From Streptomyces sp. LBL (lineage in GTDB: Bacteria > Actinomycetota > Actinomycetes > Streptomycetales > Streptomycetaceae): 64,000 nt of DNA. Under the pieces are notes generated by a model, which made no database searches, had not been told where the DNA came from, and saw only the letters and a program-made list of their open reading frames with translations. Positions 52,978-62,317 of this stretch are shown one piece after another. Position 1 is the first letter of the stretch; every line of letters begins with the position of its first letter. The DNA lies in assembly GCF_029893585.1 (NCBI RefSeq), contig NZ_JARXYX010000044.1, positions 1-64,000 on the forward strand, in the 5' to 3' direction. Both the position numbers and the translations under genes were made by a program.

Positions 52978-55900
52978 ATGAGAGAGAAGAAGAAGTCGGT
53001 GCACATACCACCCCTCAGACGTCCCGACCCGAGCGGCCTGCGCCTCGGGAATCGGATCGCGGCGGTCGCCCTGAGCGCCGCGATCGTGGCCATGTCCGGT
53101 GCGGCGGACGCCTCCGCAGACGATCGGACAGCGCTCTCCACCACGTCCTCCTCCGCTTCATCCTCCTCCGGCAAGGCCGACGGCACCGAGTCGTTGTGCG
53201 GTACGCCCTCGCCCGGCGAGGCGACCTGCTTCGCCATCCGGCGCACCGGTCCGTCCGCGAAGCGGCCCGGTGCCGTGGCCGCGCAGGCGCCCCCTGGTTT
53301 CGGCCCGGCCGACCTGCGCACGGCCTACGCGTTGCCCGGCGACGGCGGTGAGGGCCTGACCGTCGCCGTGGTCGTGGCCCAGGACGCCCCCACCGCGGAA
53401 GCCGATCTGGCCGTCTACCGCGCCCAGTTCGGCCTCCCGGCCTGCACCAGCGCGGACGGCTGCTTCACCAAGGTCGACCAGCGCGGCGGCACCGACTACC
53501 CGGATCCCGAGGCGGGCTGGGCAGGCGAGGCCGCGCTCGACCTCGACATGGTGTCGGCCGCCGCTCCGCACGCCCGCCTGCTGCTCGTGGAGGCGGACGA
53601 CACCACCATCGACAACCTCGGCGCGGCGGTGCAGCAGGCCGTCACCCTGGGCGCCGACGTCGTCTCCAACTCCTACGGCACCCGGTACGACCTTTTCGAC
53701 GAGGACCCGGCCGAGACCGCCTGGGACGCCTACTACGACCACCCCGGGGTGGCGATCGTCGCCTCCTCCGGTGACGACGACGCCGGCGTGTCCTTCCCGG
53801 CCGCCTCACCCCACGTCACCGCGGTCGGCGGCACCAGTCTGCGCCGGGACACCGGCACGGCACGCGGCTGGTCGGAGTCGGTGTGGTCGCACGACGGCTA
53901 CGGCGCCGGATCGGGCTGCTCCCGCTACCTGCCCAAGCCGGCGTTCCAGCACGACTCGGGCTGCGATCACCGGACCGTGGCCGACGTGTCAGCCGTGGCG
54001 GACCCGGACACCGGCGTCGCGGTGTACGACAGCTACGGCTCGGCTGGCTGGGGCGTCTACGGCGGCACCAGCGCCTCGGCGCCCCTCATCGCGGGCGTGT
54101 ACGCCGCCGCCGGTGCCCTCGCCGAGGACACCGAGCCCAACGCCTACCCGTACGCCGCCCCCGACGAAGCGCTCAACGACGTCACGGCCGGCTCCAACGG
54201 CACCTGCGATCCCGCCTACCTGTGCACCGCGGCCACCGGCTACGACGGCCCCACCGGACTCGGCACGCCGAACGGACTCACCGCCTTCCGCATGGGCCCG
54301 CACGGCCGGATCAGCGGCACGGTCACCGACGCCCGCACGGGCCGACCGGTGCCCGGCGCCGCCGTCCTGGCCGACGACGACCACCGCACCAGCACCGACA
54401 CCCAGGGCCACTACGCCCTGACACTGCCCACAGGAACGTACGACCTGACCGTCGACGCCTACGGCTACGCCACCGCCGCACTCGGCAAGGTCCGCGTCGA
54501 CGACGGCACCGACCTCGCCCGCGACCTGCCCGTCACTCCGGTGCCGAGCCGGACCGTCTCCGGAACCGTCACCGACGGCTCGGGACACGGCTGGCCGCTG
54601 TACGCGTCGATCACCGTGGACGGCACGCCGCTGGACCCGGTGTGGACCGATCCCGCCACCGGCCGGTACTCGGTGTCCCTGCCGACCGCTCGCACCTACC
54701 CGCTGCACATCGCCGCGGCCTACCCGGGATACCGGGCGGTGACCCGGGAGGTGAAGGTCACCGGGCGCGCGGTGAAGGCCGACATCGCCGTAGCGGTCGA
54801 CGAGGAAGCGGCCCTGGCCCCCGGCTACGCGGTGCACCGCTCGGGCCCGACCGAGCCGTTCACCGAGACCACCGCCGCGCCGGCCGGCTGGTGGGTCGCC
54901 GACGCCGACTCGTCCACCGGCGGCTGGACCTTCGACGACCCCGGTGCGCGCGGCAACACCACCGGCGGCGAGGGGGCGTTCGCCGTCGTGGACAGCGACC
55001 ACTACGGGGGCGGCGTCTCCCAGGACAGCCAACTCATCAGCCCCGTCTACGACTTCACCGACCGTACGGCCCCCCGGGTCGCCTTCGACACCGCCTACCG
55101 CGGTTACGAAGGGCAGAGCGCGGCCGTCGACGTCAGCACCGACCACGGCACCACCTGGACCACCGTCTGGCGGCACACCACGGACTCGGTGGACGGCCCG
55201 GCCCACGTCGAGATCCCCCTGTCCGACTACGCGGGCCGCGCCACGGTCCAGCTGCGCTTCCACTTCACCGGCAGCTTCGGCTGGTGGTGGGCCGTGGACG
55301 ACGTCTTCGTCGGCGACCGTACCTACGACAAGGTCCCGGGCGGGCTGGTCGTCGGCCACACCCGGGACGCCAACACCAAGGAGCCGGTCAACGGCGCCGA
55401 GGTCACCGGCGGCGCCACGGGCACCTCGCCCGCCGTGTCCGTCGCGACGCCCGCCGACCCGGCCACCGCGGACGGCCTGTACCGGCTGTTCGCGCCGGCC
55501 GGTGACCACGGGCGCACCGGCACCGTGAAGCTGACGGCCTCCAAGTCCCTGTACGCGGACCGCACCGTGACCGCCCGCGTCGTACCCGACCGGGTCCGGA
55601 CCACGGACCTCGCCCTGCCGGCCGGCCGTCTCACCGTCACCCCGGCCGCCGTCGCCGCCTCGGTACGGCAGGACAGCACGGCCCGCGCCACGGTCACCGT
55701 CCGCAACACCGGCGGCGCCCCGGCCAGCGTCCGGATCCAGGAGTCGGCCGACGTGTCCGCGACACCGCCGCAGGGAGAGGAGTGGCAGCCCGCTCCCGAC
55801 CTCGCCTACGGAGTCATCGACAACGCGGCCGACACCTACCGGGGAACGGTGTACACCGGTTTCGGAATGGAGGGCGACGACACCGTTCAGGACGGCCTGT

Positions 55901-56877
55901 GGGCCTACGACACGACGGCGGGCGACACCGCCGGCTGGGTCCGGCGCGCCGACGCCCCACAAGCACGGCGCGGTCCGGTCCACGGCTTCATCGACGGCAA
56001 GTGGTACGTCGCCGGCGGCAAGGACGAAGCCGACCAGGCCGTCACCTCGGTCGCCGTCTACGACCCGGCGGCCGACACCTGGTCCACCGGTGCCGCCGCT
56101 CCCGAGGCATACTCCCTGGCGGGCAGCGCCGTTCTCAACGGCCGGCTGTTCATGGTCGGCGGCTGCGGTGTCAGTTGCGGCGTCACGGCCGTCCAGTCCT
56201 ACGACCCGGCGACCGACAGCTGGCGGAGCCTGGCACCGTACCCGCTGCCGATCGCCTATCCCGCCTGCGGCGGACTGGACGGTCACGTCGTGTGCGCCGG
56301 CGGGCAGTCGCCCGGCACGGGCGTCGTCGACGACGTCTACTCCTACGACCCGGCCGACGACACCTGGTCACCGGTCGCCTCCCTGCCCACCGGCGTGTGG
56401 GGCGCGGCCTACACCACCGCGGCCGGCCGGCTGCTGCTGACCGGCGGCTCCGTCGGCACCCAGGACACCGCGGACATCACGGCCGCCACCTGGTCCTACG
56501 ACCCCGGCGCCGACGCCTGGCAGCGGCTCCCCGACAACACCACCCCCACCTACCGCGGCGCCGCGGCGGCCGGCCTGTACAAGATCGGCGGCAGTACCGG
56601 ATGGGGCGACAGCAATGCCGTCACCACCACTGAACTGCTGCCCGGCTACGGTCAGACGGAGGCCGCCGACATCCCCTGGCTCAGCGAGGAGACCACCACG
56701 CTCACCGTCCCGGCGCACTCCGCCGTCACCCTGCGGCTCACGCTCGACGCGACGCTGCCCGAGACCCGGACCCCCGGCCGCTACACGGCCGCACTCGGTC
56801 TCGTCCACGACACGCCGTACACCGTTCCGCCGGTGCCGGTCTCGATGAAGGTCACCGCGGTCCGACCGCACTCCTGA
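52978..56877 (+). CDS. Secreted S53-like (sedolisin) protease with kelch repeats, third paralogue
   Basis: About 1299 residues from ATG 52978 (MREKKKSVHIPP); ATG 52936 would add 14 and has no ribosome site. The signal segment is GNRIAAVALSAAIVAMSGAA, then a Ser-rich spacer. Catalytic Glu/Asp are in GWAGEAALDLD (codons at 53527 and 53539) and the Ser in GGTSASAP (codon at 54070). Domain order equals the protein at 4869: protease, two carboxypeptidase-regulatory-like repeats, MAM-like module, third repeat, then about five kelch motifs (roughly 55810-56600; WAYDTTAG, KWYVAGGK, VAVYDPAADTWS, RLFMVGGCG). It has no TTA codon. Probably an extracellular peptidase with a propeller for substrate or surface binding. 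Confidence 0.85.
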   Translation: MREKKKSVHIPPLRRPDPSGLRLGNRIAAVALSAAIVAMSGAADASADDRTALSTTSSSASSSSGKADGTESLCGTPSPGEATCFAIRRTGPSAKRPGAVAAQAPPGFGPADLRTAYALPGDGGEGLTVAVVVAQDAPTAEADLAVYRAQFGLPACTSADGCFTKVDQRGGTDYPDPEAGWAGEAALDLDMVSAAAPHARLLLVEADDTTIDNLGAAVQQAVTLGADVVSNSYGTRYDLFDEDPAETAWDAYYDHPGVAIVASSGDDDAGVSFPAASPHVTAVGGTSLRRDTGTARGWSESVWSHDGYGAGSGCSRYLPKPAFQHDSGCDHRTVADVSAVADPDTGVAVYDSYGSAGWGVYGGTSASAPLIAGVYAAAGALAEDTEPNAYPYAAPDEALNDVTAGSNGTCDPAYLCTAATGYDGPTGLGTPNGLTAFRMGPHGRISGTVTDARTGRPVPGAAVLADDDHRTSTDTQGHYALTLPTGTYDLTVDAYGYATAALGKVRVDDGTDLARDLPVTPVPSRTVSGTVTDGSGHGWPLYASITVDGTPLDPVWTDPATGRYSVSLPTARTYPLHIAAAYPGYRAVTREVKVTGRAVKADIAVAVDEEAALAPGYAVHRSGPTEPFTETTAAPAGWWVADADSSTGGWTFDDPGARGNTTGGEGAFAVVDSDHYGGGVSQDSQLISPVYDFTDRTAPRVAFDTAYRGYEGQSAAVDVSTDHGTTWTTVWRHTTDSVDGPAHVEIPLSDYAGRATVQLRFHFTGSFGWWWAVDDVFVGDRTYDKVPGGLVVGHTRDANTKEPVNGAEVTGGATGTSPAVSVATPADPATADGLYRLFAPAGDHGRTGTVKLTASKSLYADRTVTARVVPDRVRTTDLALPAGRLTVTPAAVAASVRQDSTARATVTVRNTGGAPASVRIQESADVSATPPQGEEWQPAPDLAYGVIDNAADTYRGTVYTGFGMEGDDTVQDGLWAYDTTAGDTAGWVRRADAPQARRGPVHGFIDGKWYVAGGKDEADQAVTSVAVYDPAADTWSTGAAAPEAYSLAGSAVLNGRLFMVGGCGVSCGVTAVQSYDPATDSWRSLAPYPLPIAYPACGGLDGHVVCAGGQSPGTGVVDDVYSYDPADDTWSPVASLPTGVWGAAYTTAAGRLLLTGGSVGTQDTADITAATWSYDPGADAWQRLPDNTTPTYRGAAAAGLYKIGGSTGWGDSNAVTTTELLPGYGQTEAADIPWLSEETTTLTVPAHSAVTLRLTLDATLPETRTPGRYTAALGLVHDTPYTVPPVPVSMKVTAVRPHS

Positions 56878-56881
56878 CCGG

Positions 56882-56928
56882 GAGGGAGCCGGGCCGGCAC
56901 ACGACCTCCGGGCCGGCCCGGCTCCCTC
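56882..56928 (+). terminator. Terminator of the third S53-like protease gene
   Basis: GAGGGAGCCGGGCCGGC (56882-56898) pairs perfectly over 17 bp with GCCGGCCCGGCTCCCTC (56912-56928) across a 13-nt loop, starting five bases after the stop. Confidence 0.93.
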
Positions 56929-57477
56929 GTCGAGCACCACTTCCGGAGCATCCGGGCGGACACCCAGGCCGCACCCTTGTGGATCTTGATGCCGTTGGCT
57001 CCCAGGAAACCTGCGGCTTCCAGCGGAAGCCGGTCCTCATCGCGGCCACGGGGGTCACGGCGATCAGACCGTTGGCGCCCGTCAACGCGTCGATGGCGGC
57101 GGCAAGTTGAGGTGGTGGGAACCCGGTCACGAGGTTGTTGGCGATGGCGACGGCCAGCTCGCGCAGTTCGATGATGACGGTCTCCACGGCGTGGCCCTGA
57201 GCGGAGATCCCGCATGTCATCGGCGAGGCATTCATCAGCTTCCTCGAAGTGTCCTGCGTCTTTCTGGCCGAGGTTTCCACGGCGGCGGACGGACGGTGCA
57301 GCACCGCACGGGCGAGCAGTCCGCTTACGGACCCAGATGACGCCCTCGAACCGGACGGGTGGAGTCGCGCAGGGTGCGTTCGAACTCAAGGGACGCGGAC
57401 TCCTGCGTGCCCAGGAGGTCGGCAAGATCCGTGAATTCGGTTGACCGGGGCGGTGCGGTGCGGGCTGAATGCGGGGC
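56929..57477. other. Spacer with an unrecognised, apparently frameshifted minus-strand reading frame
   Basis: The minus strand reads AVETVIIELRELAVAIANNL, TGFPPPQLAAAIDALTG and IAVTPVAAMRTGFRWKP. It then continues, in a different frame, as AGFLGANGIKIHKGAAWVSA then RMLRKWC near 56940. The switch suggests a broken gene, but I do not know the family and no start can be assigned. Nothing else is visible. Confidence 0.35.
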
Positions 57478-58590
57478 ATGGCCGACATCGAGGGCGCGTA
57501 CGACGATCTGTTCACGGCAGTGCCGAGCGCGCTGTCCGACCTGCTGGACGAGGGAGACGTAGGGGGCTCGGTCGCCGTCTTCGTGGACGGTGAGCCGGTG
57601 GTGGACGTGTGGGGCGGGTTCGTGGACGCGGACCGTACGGTGCCGTGGCAGCGCGACACGATCGTCAACGTCTGGTCCGTGACCAAGACGATGACGGCCC
57701 TGTGCGCCCTGATCCTGATCGACCGCGGCGAACTCGACCCGGACGCGCCGGTCGCCCGGTACTGGCCGGAGTTCGCTGCGGCGGGCAAGGAGAAGGTGCT
57801 GGTGAAGCATCTGCTCTCGCACACCGCGGGTCTGCCCGATATGGACGGACCGTTGACCGCGGCGGCCCTCTATGACTGGCCGTCCGTCACGGCACGCCTC
57901 GCCGCTCAGGCCCCCCAGTGGGAGCCGGGCACGGCGGCCGGATACCACTCGCTCACCCAGGGATTCCTGGTGGGCGAGGTCGTCCGCCGGATCACCGGCC
58001 GGAGCGTGGGGAAGTTCTTCGCCGACGAGGTCACCGGGCCGTTGGGCGCGGACTTCCACATCGGACTGGCCGCCGAGCACGACCACCGGGTCGCGTCCAC
58101 GGTCCCGCCGCCGTCGCGGGACGAGGACTACACCTCGAGCGCGCCGGGCGGCGGGCCGGCTCCCGAGGACGGACAGGGGATCCGGGTCCGTGACGGCAAC
58201 AGCGTGGCCTGGCGCCGCGCGGAGATCCCCGCGGCGAGCGGCTTCGGCAACGCCCGCTCCGTTGCGCTCGTGCAGTCGGCGATGGCGTGCGGGGGAACCC
58301 TGCGTGGGGTGTCGCTGTTGTCGGCGGCGGGCTGCGAACGCGCGTGGCAGGAGCAGTTCGCGGGGGAGGACCGCCTCCTGGGCATGTCGGTGCGCTACGG
58401 CCTGGGGTACGGCCTGTTCGGCACCACCTACGGCTGGGGCGGCTGGGGCGGCTCGATGGTCATGATCGAGCCCGAGTCCCGGATGACGGTGGCGTACGTG
58501 ACGAACCAGATGCGCGAACCGGAGCACGACACCCGGGGGCTGGACCTGTTGATGACCGCCTACGACGGACTCCAGGGCCTGCGTGCCTGA
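57478..58590 (+). CDS. Serine hydrolase of the beta-lactamase/esterase (class C-like) family
   Basis: A 370-residue protein without a signal peptide, so probably cytosolic. Start ATG 57478 (MADIEGAYDDLF); an in-frame ATG nine bases earlier is possible. The S-x-x-K motif is S67-V-T-K70 in VWSVTKTMTAL. The Tyr motif is Y156-H-S in AAGYHSLTQGFLVG in place of YxN. The C-terminal motif is around TYGWGGWGGSMVMIEP, replacing KTG/HxG. This set fits family VIII carboxylesterases or D-aminopeptidase-like enzymes better than true beta-lactamases. It stands alone between two spacers, and the substrate cannot be read. Confidence 0.85.
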   Translation: MADIEGAYDDLFTAVPSALSDLLDEGDVGGSVAVFVDGEPVVDVWGGFVDADRTVPWQRDTIVNVWSVTKTMTALCALILIDRGELDPDAPVARYWPEFAAAGKEKVLVKHLLSHTAGLPDMDGPLTAAALYDWPSVTARLAAQAPQWEPGTAAGYHSLTQGFLVGEVVRRITGRSVGKFFADEVTGPLGADFHIGLAAEHDHRVASTVPPPSRDEDYTSSAPGGGPAPEDGQGIRVRDGNSVAWRRAEIPAASGFGNARSVALVQSAMACGGTLRGVSLLSAAGCERAWQEQFAGEDRLLGMSVRYGLGYGLFGTTYGWGGWGGSMVMIEPESRMTVAYVTNQMREPEHDTRGLDLLMTAYDGLQGLRA

Positions 58591-59108
58591 CCTCGCCGCA
58601 GGTTCCCGACCATCGCCGGATGCGGATGCGGATGGATGCGGGGTCCCGGGCGCGGATGCGGGGTGCCGGGGATCCGAGGGTCCGTGCCGTTGAGGTGCCA
58701 CCCGGGGTCCCCGCTCCACGCTGCCGCGTTTGAAGGGGGCGGTGGACGGTCGGTGACGGAGGTGGCCGACGCGTTACTCGCGGCCGTCGGTAAGCAGCAG
58801 ACGACGCGAGGGGGCTGGCTCGCACTCCGGCGTGGACCGAACTCATCTCCGTAGAGACACCGGGCATGTTCCGTCAGGGTGCTGTGCATGTCCCGGACCT
58901 ACGACGACTGTTCGAACCCGGCCGCACAAGCAAAGGCAGGAAGATGTCTCTCCCCTCCACTCTCAACCTATAGCGCACGGGGGGGCTTGCGGCAAGACCC
59001 GGGTGGTGGCGCAAAATCGTCCGCCGAGGCCACAACCAGCGGAAACGGGGGCACGACATGCGTGCCGGTGCAGTGCGACGGGACACGACTGCCTTGGGGG
59101 TAAACGGG
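58591..59108. promoter_or_regulatory. Upstream region of the rifampin phosphotransferase gene, with rifamycin-associated element at 58982-59000
   Basis: No gene is visible. Short GATGCGG repeats lie at 58617-58665. GGGGCTTGCGGCAAGACCC at 58982-59000 differs at one base from the rifamycin-associated element (RAE) as I remember it, GGGGCTTGCGGCAAGGCCC. That element lies upstream of rifamycin-inactivating genes in actinomycetes and mediates induction by rifamycins. It is 108 nt before the start at 59109, which strongly supports both its role and the identity of the gene. Confidence 0.8.
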
Positions 59109-61808
59109 ATGATCGAGCCGTACGTGTTGAGTCTCCAGGAGGTCGACGAGACGCAGGTCGCCGTCGTCGGCGGCAAGGGCGCGCACCTGGGCGGGCTGTC
59201 GCGAATCGAAGGCGTCCGCGTCCCGGCCGGCTTCTGCGTGACGACGCACGCCTTCCGGCGCGTCAAGGCGGAAGCGCCGTCGATGGACGACGTGATCGAT
59301 CAGCTGTCGCGCCTGGACCCGCATGACAGGGAGGCGATCCGCACGCTCAGCGCGCAGATCCGCCGGACCATCGAGGAGATCGCCATCCCGGGCGACCTCG
59401 CGGCGGCGATCACCAGCGCGCTCGCTCAGCTGGGTGCGCAGACCGCCTACGCCGTCCGATCCAGCGCGACGGCAGAGGACCTGCCGACGGCCTCCTTCGC
59501 CGGTCAGCAGGACACGTATCTGAACGTTCTGGGGCCGGAGGCGATCCTCCAGCACATCAGCCGGTGCTGGGCTTCGTTGTTCACGGAGCGGGCCGTGACT
59601 TACCGCCGGCGGAACGGCATCGACCACCGTACGGTCCACATGGCCGTGGTCGTGCAGCAGATGGTCGTCCCGCAAGCGGCCGGCATCCTGTTCACGGCCG
59701 ACCCTGTCACGGGCAACCGGAAGGTTGCCACCGTGGACGCCGGCTTCGGCCTCGGCGAGGCCCTGGTCTCCGGCATCGTGAACCCGGATGTCTACAAGGT
59801 GCGAGACGCCGAAGTCGTCGCCAAGACGATCGCCGCCAAACAGCGATCCGTCCAGGCTCTGCCGACCGGCGGTACGCACGAAGTGGCGATCGACCCGCAG
59901 CGGCAGGAGCAGCCCGCTCTGACGGACGCCCAGGTCGTGCGGCTCGTGCAGCTCGGGCGGCGGATCGAAGCGCACTTCGGCAGCCCGCAGGACATCGAAT
60001 GGTGCCTGGTCGACGAGGACTTCCAGACCGTTCAGAGTCGACCGATCACGACGCTGTTCCCCATCCCTGAGGCGGGCGACGTCCCTGAGGCGGGCGACGT
60101 CCCCAAGACCGGCGACCCGGAGATTCACGTCTACGTCTCCGTCGGTCATCAGCAAATGATGACCGACCCCATGAAGCCCCTGGGGCTCTCCGTATGGCAG
60201 CTGACGGCCATGGCGCCGATGTACGAGGCCGGCGGGAGGCTGTTCGTCGACGCGACCCGGGCCCTGGCCTCGCCCGCGAGCCGCGCCCGTCTCCTGGACC
60301 TCGCGGGGAGATCCGATCCGTTGACCAGGGACGCGCTGGAGACGGTCCTGGACCGCGACGATTTCGTCCCGTCGATCCCGTCGATCCCGTCGATCCCGTC
60401 CATCCCGGCGCCCTCGCCGCCCCCATCGTCTCCGTCGCTCCCGGACGCGGGTCCCGGCGGGCCGACCACCGGCGGCGCGTCCGCCGCGGGCGAGCCCGAT
60501 CCGGCCATCGTCACCGAGCTGATCCAGCGCAGCCAGGCATCGCTCGCCGCCCTGGAGCGCGACATCCGGACGAAGACCGGACCGGCGCTGTTCGACTTCC
60601 TGCGGGAGGAGGCCTTCGAACAACACAAGCGAATCCTTGGCGATCCGCTGAACATCCAGGCGATCATGGCGGGGATGGAGGCCACGTGGTGGCTCAACGA
60701 CAAGCTGCGGGAGTGGCTGGGCGAGAAGAACGCGGCTGACACGCTCACCCTGTCCGCCCCCGACAACGTCACGTCCGAGATGGGACTGGCGCTGCTCGAT
60801 GTCGCCGACGCGATCCGCCCGCATCCGGAGGTGGTGGCGTTCCTGCAGGGCGTCGAGGACGAGGATTTCCTGCACGAGCTGGCGAAACTCGCGGGCGGGA
60901 CCGAAGCACACGCCGCCATCGAGGCCTACCTCGACCGGTACGGCATGCGCTGCGTCGGCGAGATCGACATCACGAGGCCGCGTTGGCGCGAGCGCCCCGC
61001 CACGCTGGTACCCGCGATCCTCGACAACGTCAGGAACTTCGAACCGGGCGCCGCTGAGCGGCGCTTCGAGGAGGGCCGGCAGAGGGCGCAGGCGAAGGAA
61101 CAGGAGGTGCTGTCACGCTTGCGGGCCCTGCCGGAAGGGGATCGGAAAGCCGGCGAGACCAAGCGGATGATCGACCGGGTCCGCACCTTCATCGGGTACC
61201 GGGAGTACCCGAAGTACGCCATCATCAGCCGCTCCTTCGTCTACAAGCAGGCCTTGATGACGGAGGCCGAGCGCCTCGTACAGACCGGCGTGATTCCTGA
61301 GAAGGAGGACGTCTTCTACCTCACGCTCCAGGAATTCCACGACGTCGTGCGCTCGAGGCAGGTGGATGACCAGCTCATCCAGCGGCGCAAGGACGCGTTC
61401 CGGTCGTACCACGCGCTCACAGCGCCCCGGGTGCTCACATCGGACGGCGAGGCGGTCACCGGGGCGTACCGGCGCGACGATGTGCCGGCCGGTGCCCTGA
61501 TCGGCCTGCCGGTTTCCGCCGGGACCATCGAGGGGAGGGCCCGCGTCATCCTCGACATGGCGGAGGCCGATCTCGAGACGGGCGACATCCTGGTCACGGC
61601 CTTCACAGACCCCAGTTGGTCGCCGCTGTTCGTCGGGATCGCGGGCCTGGTGACAGAGGTGGGCGGCCTGATGACCCATGGCGCGGTGATCGCCCGGGAG
61701 TACGGCTTGCCGGCTGTCGTGGGCGTTGAGCAGGCCACCCGGCTGATCCGGGACGGGCAGCGCATCCGTGTGCACGGAACCGATGGGTACGTCGAGATTC
61801 TGCCCTGA
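59109..61808 (+). CDS. rph: Rifampin phosphotransferase
   Basis: An 899-residue cytosolic enzyme of the PEP-synthase-like Rph family. It phosphorylates the ansa-chain hydroxyl (C21) of rifamycins with the beta-phosphate of ATP. ATG 59109 fits the family start MIEPYVLSLQEVDE; ATG 59058 is an in-frame alternative. ATP-grasp domain about 1-315 (VVGGKGAHLGGLSRIEGVRV, YAVRSSATAEDLPTASFAGQ, DIEWCLVDEDFQTVQSRPIT). Rifampin-binding domain about 330-780. Swivelling His domain at the end with H857 in LMTHGAVIAREYGLPAV. Low-complexity inserts (PEAGDV twice near 320; SIP four times near 422-433) make it longer than typical members of about 865 residues. A rifamycin-associated element lies upstream. Confidence 0.9.
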   Translation: MIEPYVLSLQEVDETQVAVVGGKGAHLGGLSRIEGVRVPAGFCVTTHAFRRVKAEAPSMDDVIDQLSRLDPHDREAIRTLSAQIRRTIEEIAIPGDLAAAITSALAQLGAQTAYAVRSSATAEDLPTASFAGQQDTYLNVLGPEAILQHISRCWASLFTERAVTYRRRNGIDHRTVHMAVVVQQMVVPQAAGILFTADPVTGNRKVATVDAGFGLGEALVSGIVNPDVYKVRDAEVVAKTIAAKQRSVQALPTGGTHEVAIDPQRQEQPALTDAQVVRLVQLGRRIEAHFGSPQDIEWCLVDEDFQTVQSRPITTLFPIPEAGDVPEAGDVPKTGDPEIHVYVSVGHQQMMTDPMKPLGLSVWQLTAMAPMYEAGGRLFVDATRALASPASRARLLDLAGRSDPLTRDALETVLDRDDFVPSIPSIPSIPSIPAPSPPPSSPSLPDAGPGGPTTGGASAAGEPDPAIVTELIQRSQASLAALERDIRTKTGPALFDFLREEAFEQHKRILGDPLNIQAIMAGMEATWWLNDKLREWLGEKNAADTLTLSAPDNVTSEMGLALLDVADAIRPHPEVVAFLQGVEDEDFLHELAKLAGGTEAHAAIEAYLDRYGMRCVGEIDITRPRWRERPATLVPAILDNVRNFEPGAAERRFEEGRQRAQAKEQEVLSRLRALPEGDRKAGETKRMIDRVRTFIGYREYPKYAIISRSFVYKQALMTEAERLVQTGVIPEKEDVFYLTLQEFHDVVRSRQVDDQLIQRRKDAFRSYHALTAPRVLTSDGEAVTGAYRRDDVPAGALIGLPVSAGTIEGRARVILDMAEADLETGDILVTAFTDPSWSPLFVGIAGLVTEVGGLMTHGAVIAREYGLPAVVGVEQATRLIRDGQRIRVHGTDGYVEILP
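60372..60407 (+). repeat. 9-bp in-frame repeat encoding SIP
   Basis: TCGATCCCG occurs three times, followed by TCCATCCCG, encoding four Ser-Ile-Pro units in a Pro/Ser-rich insert of the rifampin phosphotransferase. Confidence 0.9.
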
Positions 61809-62139
61809 CCGGGGCGAGCGGACTTGGGCTGTGGGGGCGCGTCACAACGCCGGGAGGAGCAGCGGCGTGTGCGGTGCGGGGACGCCGGGCGCAAGGACAC
61901 TGGAACGGTGGGGTCTGGAACGGTGAGGTCTGGAACGCCGGGGTCTCGAACGGTGGGATCCAAGGCGCGAAGGATCCAAGGCGCGAAGGATCCAGAACGC
62001 AACAGATCCAGAGCGGGGAAAATCCCGTGCCCCACCCCGCCCTGGTTCCCTACACTCACCACAGATCGCGCACCGCCCAACGCAGCCGCACAGGGCCGCG
62101 TGTGTGCTGACGAGGCAGACCAGTGAGGGGAGACCGGCC
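61809..62139. other. Spacer with 15-bp tandem repeats (61901-61990)
   Basis: No gene seen. TGGAACGGTGGGGTC-type units repeat four times at 61901-61960, directly followed by two exact copies of CAAGGCGCGAAGGAT (61961-61990). A TACACT hexamer near 62051 could be a -10 box for the downstream leader and EF-G gene. Confidence 0.6.
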
Positions 62140-62256
62140 GTGTGCTACCGCACCGCTGTTGTCGTTCCCCGGTCGCTGCACGAGGTGATCCTCGTGTCTT
62201 TGTCTGTCCGGTGCCCGCTGCGCGGCCGGTACCGGATGCCCGTGACGACGTACTGA
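62140..62256 (+). CDS. Candidate 38-residue leader peptide upstream of the EF-G paralogue
   Basis: GTG 62140 follows GAGGGGAG at a seven-base distance and opens a 38-codon frame (VCYRTAVVVPRSLHEVILVS, then LSVRCPLRGRYRMPVTTY) ending in TGA at 62256, 129 nt before the EF-G-like start. The ribosome site, compact size and position in a long 5' leader of a translation-factor gene suggest a translational attenuator. No homologue is claimed, and coding is not proven. Confidence 0.4.
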   Translation: MCYRTAVVVPRSLHEVILVSLSVRCPLRGRYRMPVTTY

Positions 62257-62301
62257 CGTACTGACTGACTCGCACCGTCAACTTCTGCTCCAGTAGCACC
62301 T

Positions 62302-62317
62302 GTTGACGTTCCGTCAT
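62302..62317. promoter_or_regulatory. GTTGACGTTCCGTCAT dyad element (copy 2)
   Basis: Identical over 16 bases to the element at 52894-52909 and at the same 69-nt distance from the start codon. Here it is followed by an additional TCCGTCAT direct repeat. Confidence 0.45.

Noticed and set aside
58740..58854. A short plus-strand frame beginning near 58755
   Set aside because: No ribosome site or recognisable sequence, and it overlaps repetitive DNA.
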